Source: Pollenia angustigena
Lineage: Eukaryota; Arthropoda; Insecta; Diptera; Polleniidae
Reading direction: 5' to 3'
Assembly: GCA_930367215.1 (NCBI GenBank)
Contig: OV884056.1
Location: forward strand, 226,601,127 to 226,665,126
Length of the DNA stretch: 64,000 nucleotides
Both the position numbers and the translations under genes were made by a program. Under the pieces are notes generated by a model. That model was not told where the DNA came from, made no database searches, and saw nothing but the letters and a program-made list of their open reading frames with translations. This document shows positions 54,961 to 64,000 of this stretch, one piece after another (position 1 is the stretch's first letter; each line of letters starts with the position of its first letter).

Positions 54961-56106
54961 TAAACCTTCATAAGGTCTTCAAATTTGCTGCCGTTAAAGG
55001 TCTTCGGGTCAAATTTTACCCAAATAGAAAATTTTATTAAAAACTCACTTTTTTCAATTACGTATGTTTTAAAAGTTGGTAAGTTATTTCTAGATTTATT
55101 TAGTATATTGAAGCTGTAGTTATTGTTAACATTTATTGTGAATACAAAAGTACATTTAAAATAAAGTGGTTGTATCTGCTTTGTGACATAATTGGCAACG
55201 GCTTATTTTTGACTGGTAAACATATTCCTAGGTTTCGATTGAAGATGGCGGGTGGTGTTCCTGCTCCGCTAATACATGCACTTTTTCGTAAAAATTAGTC
55301 TTTGGGTAGTGTTTTTGGCTGCTTGATATAGGGAGCGGCAAGTTGAAAACCTAAATTTTCTAAGAAATGTCGATGTTTAGCAAAACAGTTTTCGTCTCGT
55401 GGCAATTCAATCTTGTTTTTACATATAGTTCATACTAAAATAATTTGATTTTCTAGCAATTTTTGTCCCAATTAGTACGATGTAAAACCATCTGTGACAT
55501 TTCAAACCGACTGTCAAATCAAGAACTACATGCACACATTTGTTTATTTCAGGCAAAGTTCATTTTGTATATTCCAGGCGTAACTAATCAACCCATTGAT
55601 TTTATAGCTCACGTATCGGCGCAAACTTCTCTAAAATATGGCGTTCACTGCGAGTATCCTTGTTGTCAAAACTTAGTTTTTTGAATCTGTTTTATTTGAT
55701 CTATATATACAATTCAGATTACTAGAGAACCAATAAATGCGAAATTTTGGTGTCGCCAAATTCAGTCCAATCAATACCAAATACACATTTACCTTCAGTA
55801 TTAGTAAACTTCAAAATAACTTATGTCACAGGAGGAGAAAAAAAAATAAATAACAACTGTAAATTTCTAACGAAAATTCAAGCATTTTGCTACAGGTCAA
55901 ATATGACCCAAAGACCTTAAGTGCAAAAAATTTTAAAAATATTTGTTCCGCCAATATTTTTTTCTGAAAACCTAACGTGGTTGTTGGCATTTAAAATTAA
56001 ATAAAAGTCATAAAATATGAAAAATATAAGTCACTCACTCTTAGAAAAAATTAAACTTTTATTTTAAAATGTGTCAGATTTGACCCGAAGACCTTATGAA
56101 GGTTAA
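54961..56106. mobile_element. TTAA-type piggyBac-like element, outer of a nested pair
   Basis: CCTTCATAAGGTCTTC at 54965-54980 has an exact complement at 56087-56102. The right end is followed by TTAA (56103-56106); the left flank is TAAA, one base off. The right side continues GGGTCAAATCTGAC in inverse, shared with the inner element. Confidence 0.68.
54994..55920. mobile_element. TTAA-type piggyBac-like element, inner
   Basis: TTAA at 54994-54997 and 55917-55920, ends AGGTCTTCGGGTCAAATTTT and the inverse of GGTCTTTGGGTCATATTTG. It is related in sequence to the outer element, so this may be one element landing in the terminus of a relative. The 73-codon frame at 55463 has no recognised domain. 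Confidence 0.65.
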
Positions 56107-56108
56107 AC

Positions 56109-56616
56109 ATCGTATAATAATAACATATTTAAATCATTACATTAAATTATTTTTTGGTTGTACAATTATGACTTTTTTAAGATATAATTATAAAGTAATT
56201 ATTTAATCATATATATTATTTCTAAAGCACTTTTTTTTGTCGGTTGCAAATATCTCCCATACCACCGCATCAAATTTAATGAATGATATCTCATTTTAAA
56301 GCTTATTTCTAACACTAATGACGAAAAATAATTAGAAATTGAAAAATTAATATTTTCATTGATAAAGGATTCGTACGAGCAAAAAGTTAACGATGATCAT
56401 GTCATTACCTATAACATTGTATTCAAAGAAGTATTATAAAGCATTTAAACATATGTATGTATGTATGTAAATATGTATGATATATATTATGATTTCTTAT
56501 ATTTTTATACTTTTAATAAAATGTATTGAAGTTACTAAAATTTCTATTAATTATTTTAATTTTATGTTACAAAAATGACAACTAACGGTGCGAAATATCC
56601 GCACGGGTCATCTAGT
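56109..56616 (+). mobile_element. Possible Helitron-like element, 3' end
   Basis: Ends GGTGCGAAATATCCGCAC, a short stem-loop, then GGGTCATCTAGT. Hairpin plus CTAG(T) is the Helitron 3' signature. The 5' boundary is not clear; a start near 56225 is a guess. A microsatellite ATGT run is at 56450-56475. Confidence 0.5.
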
Positions 56617-56620
56617 TTAA

Positions 56621-57048
56621 TATATACCTAATAATCCAAAAAGTGGCGAATAAAACTACAAAGTAATGAACTCAGGAAGTCACTAAAATGAGGATTTCAT
56701 GTTAAGTTTGTTCTTGTTAAGCCATTATTTTAATATAATTGTAAAATATTAAATTATTCTGTTAAACAATCATTACAAATATAGGTTTTTGTCTCTCTGC
56801 CATGTTGAATGCACGGCTACAACAAGAGTTGCCAGAAGATTTGGATACGAAATTGGCATATTTTCAAGAAAGAAAACGGCATAATCGGCACTTTAATTAT
56901 AAAAATCGGCAAATATAAAATACCTCTTTTAAATACAATAAAACATATTTTTAATTACAAAACAGAAAAATGTAGTTTTAACTAATGTTTTAAACAATAA
57001 AAAAAAAATAAATAAAATTTAGAAATAGGATAAAAGACTTGACTATAC
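56621..57048. other. Intron-like sequence
   Basis: Nothing recognised apart from A+T-rich runs. Confidence 0.4.
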
Positions 57049-58224
57049 AGGACGATGAAAGGATTAATTTCGTTTTATGTTGTCTCGTTGTTCCCCAGTA
57101 TCCCTGTCGATCTAGCTTTAGTAACTATAGAAGAAAAATGGGAAGAAATCTCCAGGTATACAAAAATGGAAAAGAATTAATTTCTAAGAATTGTAAAATT
57201 CTGCATCAAGGATAATCGTTATTTTAAATATGACGGCAAAATTTATATACAGAAAAAAGGTCTTCCGATGGGCTCACCAGCATCACCCATAGTTGCAGAC
57301 ATCGTGATGGAAAAACTTTTAGAGACGGTGTTGGAAAATTTAACGATAAATCCCAAAATCTTGACGAAGTATGTTGATGACATTTTTAGCATAGTTCGGG
57401 AAAGTGCAATTGAGGAGGTATTGACAAAGGTTAATAATTTTCACCATAGAATCAAATTTACTGTTGAGGAAGAGTGTAATTAAAAATTACCATATTTAGA
57501 TACTATTGTAATTAGGGAAGGTAACGTCTTATAATTGGACTGGTACCAAAAACCAACGTCTTCTGGTCGAATAATAAACTATTTTTCGAAACACCCTAAA
57601 AGAGTTATTATTAATACCGCTAACAATTTAATAAAAAGAGTGCTAAGCCTAAGTGTCGCTGAATTCCATAGAAACAATAAAAGAAAAATCCATAATATCT
57701 TACTAAAAAACAATTTTCCGAGAAAACTTGCCGACAAACTTATCCGTGATTACGATAAAAAAGTAGGAAATAACTATAAAGAAGCCGTGGAACCAAAAAT
57801 ATATAAGTCATTTACATACGTACCTGATTTATCCGAAAGATTTTAAAAATCAAAATTATTTAATGGTGAAAATATTACAATAGCACATAAAATTGACAAC
57901 AATCTTTCCAAAATATTTAGTAAGACAAAGGATAAAATCGAAATGATGGATAAATCTAATTTAATATACCAAATACCATGCAGTGGAAGTTTAACTGAGG
58001 AATGTGGTATGGTTTACATAGCTACAACAAAAAATATACTGAGGACCAGAATCGCTGGTCACAAATCTGATAACAAATTAAAACTGAGTAATCCAACACA
58101 AAAAACTGCATTGGTAAAACATTGTCTGGAAAATAAACACTACCCTAATTTTAATGATGTCAAAGTTTTACAAACCGAACTTAAAGAGTAGCGAAATATT
58201 GGAAATAAATAAAGAAGAATTTTA
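57049..58224 (+). pseudogene. Penelope-like retroelement, reverse transcriptase plus GIY-YIG endonuclease, inactive
   Basis: One frame (57055 onward) reads as a Penelope-like polyprotein C-terminal part. VVSLFPSIPVDLALVTIE is the first catalytic block (motif A), but the Asp that should precede VVSLF is Tyr (TAT for GAT). GLPMGSPASPIVADIVME and ILTKYVDDIFSIV follow, with the Y-V-D-D active site intact. Then LPYLDTIVI and DWYQKPTSSGRIINYFSKHP, the thumb region. From about 57940 NLIYQIPCSGSLTEECGMVY, then IATTKNILRTRIAGHKSD, is the GIY-YIG endonuclease domain. Four TAA stops interrupt the same frame (about 57175, 57481, 57532, 57844), with no frameshift. The 5' part of the element is missing. 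It belongs to the non-LTR-like Penelope class found in flies. Confidence 0.92.
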
Positions 58225-58225
58225 A

Positions 58226-59283
58226 AGAAAAATCCAGGCCTCGAGCTCAACTATTTTATTTTTTTTTTTTATTATTATTAAATTGGAAAGGTCAAATAAA
58301 AAACCACTTTAATATAATGTTTTAAACATTAGGGTGAATTTTTTTTAACTTTTTTTATTATAGACAAATATTTGAGTTTGACATTTTTTCAAAACAATTC
58401 AAATTATTAAAATTGAAAAATTAAAATTCCTTGCATATTTAAATTTTTCAAGGACCATCGAAATTTTTTTTTATTTAGGTTGACGTGGCTACAAATGCTT
58501 TTACCATTTTCGAAAGATTGGATAGAAAATAATTTTTTGGAAATGCACCACTAAAATTCTCACGTTTTTAGTCTGAATTTTAGCCAAAAAGGTTGCAAAT
58601 TTACTTAATTTCCTAACATTAGATGGACAATCGGATGGAGCTGCATCATCCTTAATTCCGTATAATCTTGTAAGAATAATTGTTTTATTCAAATTTTTTT
58701 TTATTGATAGTGAATATAAATTAAGCTAAGTTAGGGTAACTCTTTTGTAAGCGTCTATTTATTTTCAAACTTAAATATAAAGTTTTTTATATTTAACATA
58801 TTTTAACCGATTGCTTTTTTCTTTTATTTGGATTTGGATTCATAGCCTTCGTTTCTTAAGACGTATGCTACAAAAAAGATATTGCATATAAAAGTCAAAA
58901 ATGGACCATGTAGAATATGTTAGGCTTTAAAACGGAAAATATTATAGAAAAAGCATTCGGTACAACAAACTCTTTTATAAATCTAAGCCTCCTAACATAA
59001 ATTTATTTTTGCAGGTCCATGAGTGGCCATGGCTTTCTAAAACACTCGCGAAAATTTTTCTGTCAATAGTGTGGAAGGGGAACTTTCGTCATCAATTTTC
59101 CTTATAGAAGAGGAAATAATTATATAACATTATTTATTTAAGAGTCAATAAAATGGTCTTACCCAAAAAAGTCTTTTGCAATAAAGTAAGTGGGAAAAAC
59201 TAGATGATCAAATGAGAAAATCTATATTATCTTTTAAGATCATCTAGTTTTTTACGCATATATATCTTACGGCTGAAAACCAC
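58226..59283. other. Intron-like sequence
   Basis: A poly-T run lies at 58256-58270. Nothing else was recognised. Confidence 0.4.
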
Positions 59284-59562
59284 ACTGAAAAAATTTTCTT
59301 CACAGATCCAATGAAATTTACATTAAAATTCAACCTATGTAACCTTTCATTGGATTAATGAAGGATTAATAAAATCAATGACAAAATTTTCATTGATTTT
59401 ATGAATCCTCATTGAAAAAATGGATAAAATAAACGTTTGTCATTAAACTAATGCAAAATTTTCATTGATTTTATGAAACATTTCATTAATCCAATGAAAG
59501 GTTACATAGGTTGAATTTTAATGTAAATTTCATTGGATCTGTGAAGAAATTTTTTTCAGTGC
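59284..59562. mobile_element. 279-bp palindromic MITE
   Basis: The ends CACTGAAAAAATTTTCTTCA, then CAGATCCAATGAAATTTACA and TTAAAATTCAACCTATGTAA, run as inverted repeats of about 80 bp with few mismatches. The middle is filled with AAAATCAATGA/TCATTGATTTT phrases. No coding content and no clear target duplication. Confidence 0.92.
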
Positions 59563-62079
59563 ACTTATTTGTTTAGTACCTACTTGGTTTTTTTAAAAAA
59601 TTGAATTTTAATTATACAAAAAAAAAATTAAAAATTCATTACATTTTATATTAAGAACTAAAAACCAACAAAACTTGTATGAACACTTTAACATAATTAA
59701 TTCTAAAATACAAATTGCTTACGGAAATTTACAATCAATAACACTTCATACATTTTCTATCTCTAAATGGCTCCGAAACAGCAAACAATTATCTATTGCC
59801 TGCAATTAAACACATTTTATTAGAAAATGAACATGTGTTTGAAATTGTACGCATAAGATAATTCAGGTAAAAATTCTAACATACTTTTGAACTCATGCTA
59901 ACAACTGGAAATATATAAATTAAATTTTATATTTATTTCTGGTGTCCAGTATCTTTTTTTACTGGATGCTTCTTTGTTCAAATTTAATAATTATTAGCAG
60001 ATCTAAACGAATCAAAAACGTTTAAATTTTTTTGCAAAATGTAGCAAATAGAAATAAGTTTTAAAGCTATTGCAATTCAGTTTACGAACATAATTTAGTG
60101 AGGGAAAACACAGTTTGTATGAAATACTGAAATAATTAAAGTATCTCGAATTAAATCCTTATAAATACTTATGAAACATTATTTTGTATTACAAATTCAA
60201 TATATAAAAGAAATGGTCAAACAAAATGTTTCTTAAAGATTTCTGGAAATCTGCTTTTATTTACCCAACTGTATATTTGAATTAAACAATATTATTTTAA
60301 GGGTATTAAATAACAGGAAATTGAAAGAAAAATTCTTAAAAGTTATGCTGTTTCTTTAAATTAATATATTTACACATGTTTCCTTATTTTCTTACTAAAT
60401 ATATACAGACGTACACATGCATATGTGCGTGTTTTCAAGTATAGGAAAGCTTAAGTCCATAAGTTTAAGTGAACAACGGATACGGAAGCAATTTTTTAAC
60501 AACATTTAATACAAGATGCTTGTTACTTTCTTGGTTTTCTTTTGTTTTCATTTAATGCCATATATATTGTGTTTTTAATATAATTGTGTGTATGTGTGTG
60601 TTGTGTTACACTCATTGTGTAACCGGAAGTTGTTTACACATACACATTTGAGTAACACTTAAATGTTTTATGCTCTTGTGAATGTGTGTATGCACATGTG
60701 TAAAAAGTGTTTAGAAATGGAGAAAACGTAAGGAAGATTTAGGGAATAGATTATATAATGTAATATTAGTTTCTTAAACTACAAGTTTCTAGAAATAAGC
60801 TTTATATCTGCAAGACAAACATAAAGAATTATTAGAAAACAACAGCAGTTGAAGTATTTTAAACTCCTGAATGTTTTCTCGTATATTTTCATACGCATAG
60901 ATGTACAATGCTGGCTTAGTTTTATTCTATATATAAAATATTTACTATCTTTTCCAATAAAACTTACAAAGTAACCGAAACAAAAGTTAAAACGCCTCAA
61001 TTTCCGGTCGAACAATAGATGAAAATCTTAACACAGTGATTGCCAATGTTTGTGTGTGTGTTGTGAATTGAAAGTAAGCCAGAACTATATATTGCGAGTG
61101 TGTTTGGAAGGATATTAAAACAAATTTGACAAATTAGATACCGCAAGATCTTTGAACATTTAATGAAACATTTTTGTACGAGGGTAATTTACAAATTTTA
61201 GAAACAATTATCTTTCTGAGTTGAATTTAAAGGGATTTAAAAAACTAAATAAAGAAGGGCTTCAACAATTAGGTTTCTAGTTTTATTCCCCTAGTTTATC
61301 CGTTAACACAAAACTAAAGTCCCTGTCTTGCCATATTTCTTCAGGCGGAGGATTTTTGGAAAGAAGCTAAGTAAAGTCATTAAATAAATATGCTTATTTT
61401 CAAGATCAAATAGTGGACAAATTTCGCTCTCCTCGCTTAAACACTTGTAATTCTGTTGTGAGGATGTGTGTTTAAGCAAAGTAAAATAATACGACATTAA
61501 GATTTATTTGAAATACCTAACAAGTCTGTATTTAACTTATTACGGCCCACCATCGTATCTCAATCTCAATTTACTTCAATAGTGGATTTAGCATATTTAG
61601 CCGACGATGTATAATATTTCAATTATGGTAAGGAACTTAGCATTGCTTTGCATTTTCCATATTTATAATATTGTGACTACTGCAATTACGACAGCTCAAT
61701 CTTCTACCTCGGCGAACAATGTAATGATCAACACGATCGCTTCGAACAAGTTATACTGGATATGAAACAATCAAGCTTTTGGATCTTATTACTTTCTAAA
61801 AGAATTCTTATATCAAATATTTCACGAAAAACTCAAACAAGCGCAACTTTTTTTAACAATTTCTATTGATAGAAATGTCAAAGATATTAATTAGCAAATA
61901 AAACTTCAGAGTGAATGAGAATTGCAAACTCGGTTCTCGGTTCTTCGTTAAAAAAAAACAGAACAATTGCAGTGATACTGTAGACAAACATTATATTTTA
62001 ATGTTCTATAATGTTTTTTTCGTGTGTGTATTTTGTTTTTGTAAAAAATTTTTGGTTTTTTTTACCAGCCAAAAGGGAC
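59563..62079. other. Intron-like sequence, least disturbed stretch
   Basis: About 2.5 kb without paired transposon ends. There are TG-rich runs at 60585-60605 and 61050-61062. No exon was recognised on either strand. Confidence 0.5.
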
Positions 62080-62345
62080 GAACATTAAGAAGCCAAGCCG
62101 AACACATTGAAGTTTGTGGATTTTCAAAAAAAAAACCGAACGGAATTAAATGTTAACATCTTTTGTTGAGTTTGATAAAAACAGTAATATTTTTGTGTTC
62201 GAAAGATGACTAACAGGGAAACCTTATTTTTTTAATGATTTTCTACACAAACACTATTAGCGTTTGTGTTTTCCACAAATCTACCGAACCGAACATTAAG
62301 AAACGATATTTAGTGTTTATTTTCGAACACTGATTTTCGCAAGAA
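62080..62345 (-). repeat. Inverted partner of 16226-16470
   Basis: AAGTTTGTGGATTTTCAAAA, then ACCGAACGGAATTAAATG and TTTTCCACAAATCTACCGAA are the complements of landmarks at 16255-16440. The order of the two halves differs slightly, so the two copies have rearranged. Confidence 0.55.
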
Positions 62346-62499
62346 AATCAAAATAAAGCAAGTTGCCAGTTTTTTAAGCCATGCTCTTGCCAGTTTATTA
62401 TTAATCTAATTTTTGGAAACGCAAAATTTTTAATTAATAAGTGAACGTTGACGTTCGAGATCGTTAAACAGGCATTATTTCTTCCGCTAAGCTTTTACG

Positions 62500-62690
62500 C
62501 TGATATGGCAACCTAAGCAAAAGCGTCAATGTTGAATCACGAACAGTAGTGCAAACTTTCCTTTTTAATAAAATCCACACAATTGAAATAATAAATGGAG
62601 ATAAAACCACTAGAAGATCGAATTTTTCGATGAGCGTTGACGCAGGGCTATTTACGTATGCTTCATACAAGTTGTATGGTAAAGGTCTGC
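62500..62690 (+). mobile_element. Diverged relative of the TAA MITE at 5032-6914
   Basis: GCGTCAATGTTGAATCACGA, then ACAGTAGTG, TAAAATCCACA, GCGTTGACGC and CTTCATACAAGTTGTATGG match both sides of the interrupted MITE in the same order. Its own ends could not be fixed. It lacks any insertion at the homologous point. The 114-codon frame across it is not supported. Confidence 0.68.
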
Positions 62691-62761
62691 ACAAGGCTAT
62701 AAAATTCGTACTCAAAACATTTTACACAACAGTTACTTTAGGTCGTATAGTTTTATTTTTC

Positions 62762-63813
62762 AAAACAAATGAGTTTATGCAAACGACAACAACAGCCAAC
62801 GAAAAACAAAACAAACAGGTTATGAGTAAAGGCTCAGTTAGCCGGGAGGAACAGCAACGTTTCAAATTAGCTGCTTCATATTATTGTATGTAAAGTAATT
62901 AACAGTTAGCAGTTAGCTAACAAAGCGAACATTAGTTTTTCCAAAAGTTTTTTTTGCAAATGCAAAAGAGCAACAGCTATACAAAGTTATAAATAAGGCA
63001 TTTTCTTTCATTAGCAAAAGAAATATTTTAATTTACTGTTTATAACATCGAAATGTACAAAATCAGTGCAGTCAGAGTTCATTTTATTTTTAGGGCTATT
63101 CTTCCTTTCACATTGGTAATTTTATTTTCTGCAATATCAATCAATTTGACTTGAGTATTAAGTGAACTAAATCCCCTCAATTAAGTTGTTGTTTTTTTAA
63201 TATATCCGTAGTTGGAAAAGTTGGAAAAAATGCTAATTGACTTCTGATATTATTTAGATTGAATAATTTTTTATTTTTTAGTTACAAAATCATAATCAAA
63301 ATAAGCACTTCAATAACATTCTAAATTTGCTCAAACTTTTTTGAATATAATTCTTAAGCATCTAGCCAGGGGCCCATCTTGGTAATAATGCCAACTGTCA
63401 AAGATAATCCATACATACATTTTATTAAAAAATGCAATATTATCGATTTGGCGTCTAATTTACTCTGCAACGCCTTGTAATTCATGTGCCAAACAAGTAG
63501 CTTGTTACATTTTTGGATTAAATATTTTAAGCAGCCTTAATCATGTAAGTGCTATTGGTTAAAAATAAAAGAATCTTTTGTTGAAATCTTAAAAATCGCG
63601 CTCTAAGAAAATTCATTTATTGATTTCAAAAATTTTTTCGTACATTTGAAAATTTTTTAAGAACTTCTTTCATAATATGGAAATTAAAAAAAAATCACTC
63701 AAAAATTTTTAATATTTTTAATTAGGCTTAAGTTCGTGCAATTTAATTTTTATTAAATTATTTTTATGAAGAAAGGAATTTTACAACATGAAAATCAATT
63801 AAAATTGTTATTG
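62762..63813. other. Intron-like sequence
   Basis: Nothing recognised. Confidence 0.4.
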
Positions 63814-63985
63814 ATAATCTTTCATTCTTGACGTGGCTCGGGCTCGAACCCTGGCCGGCAGGTTACCATGACATGTTTCGATCGCAACCACTCGATCTCC
63901 TCAGATGGATTTGCCGTCTTACACTCGCAGCCATCGACGACTGCTGACGTCACTAGCCCGAGCCACGTCAAGAATGAAAGATTAT
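63814..63985 (-). mobile_element. 172-bp hairpin-ended element with a tRNA-like core
   Basis: 63814-63844 and 63955-63985 are perfect 31-bp inverted repeats (ATAATCTTTCATTCTTGACG...). On the minus strand inside lies GGAGATCGAGTGGTTGCGAT, resembling box A of a tRNA promoter. About 45 nt later comes CCAGGGTTCGAGCC, a good match to box B. The arrangement resembles a tRNA or tRNA-derived SINE head caught in an inverted-repeat element. No intact cloverleaf was established. Confidence 0.6.
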
Positions 63986-64000
63986 TTTATTATTATTGCG

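Noticed and set aside
62549..62893. 114-codon frame
   Set aside because: Its first half is the diverged TAA-type MITE; no domain.
63826..63905. Functional tRNA gene on the minus strand
   Set aside because: Box A- and box B-like motifs are present, but I could not form an acceptor stem or a normal anticodon arm; kept as a tRNA-like core of a hairpin element.

Overview
This window looks like non-coding, A+T-rich DNA from a higher fly (Diptera; a calyptrate such as a blow fly or house fly relative is my best guess, by inference only). The one piece of host coding sequence I can support is a 117-bp exon at 35077-35193 on the + strand. It has a polypyrimidine tract plus AG acceptor, a GTAAGTG donor and phase 1 at both ends. 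It encodes the first strands of an N-terminal immunoglobulin domain of the klingon/lachesin-like cell-adhesion type. Everything else reads as the large introns on either side of it, or sequence that cannot be told from intron. No rRNA, CRISPR array, operon or convincing intact tRNA was seen. Most open reading frames longer than 60 codons here are chance runs in A+T-rich DNA, tandem repeats or transposon remnants.

The introns are a dense graveyard of small DNA transposons. (1) piggyBac-type sequence is the commonest class. There is a frameshifted transposase fragment at 178-564 (-), a TTAA-bounded broken element at 5110-6674, and a second broken element at 8204-11581 that carries a nested 1.86-kb element. 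TTAA-bounded short derivatives lie at 13511-14522, 24548-25622, 28354-29675, 46059-46714 (with a 39-codon transposase N-terminus) and 54961-56106. (2) Tc1/mariner copies lie at 669-1548, 19101-20032 and 28821-29506, with a 5' end at 14941. (3) Two pogo/Tigger-type elements with TA flanks lie at 29807-31295 and 41084-44015. (4) A hAT-type element with a perfect 8-bp duplication lies at 47859-49144. (5) PIF/Harbinger-like elements with TAA flanks lie at 5032-6914 and 45485-47244. (6) Helitron/Helentron-type sequence lies at 20052-21345 (153-bp array), 42890-43732, 44870-45480, 52852-53563 and around 56614. (7) The 3' half of a Penelope-like retroelement (reverse transcriptase plus GIY-YIG endonuclease) lies at 57049-58224, killed by stops and a lost catalytic residue. 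(8) Many long fold-back (palindromic) elements do not match a family I can name: 1640-3837, 16507-17514, 23225-24110, 25895-27213 with its inverted partner 36983-38236, 32366-32604, 39536-39812, 40937-44483 and 59284-59562.

Layout: 0-15 kb is a cluster of piggyBac, mariner, Harbinger-like and fold-back elements. 15-28 kb holds fold-back elements, a mariner, a Helentron with its 153-bp array, a duplicated fold-back family and a 1.3-kb repeat inserted in a degenerate tandem array. 28-34 kb holds nested piggyBac/mariner, a Tigger with an internal 549-bp tandem duplication, and a C+G-spotted repeat family. 35 kb is the exon. 36-45 kb holds the inverted partner repeat, TTCA-type microsatellites, and a three-level nest (fold-back containing Tigger containing fold-back plus Helitron). 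45-58 kb holds Harbinger/piggyBac nesting, hAT, a second copy of the 32-kb repeat, Helentron, nested TTAA elements and Penelope. 58-64 kb is mostly plain intron-like sequence, ending in a 172-bp perfect-ended hairpin element with a tRNA-like core.

No gene set here works together as a pathway. The most informative content is the nesting, which gives relative insertion order and several built-in empty sites, and a group of fold-back families I could not assign.
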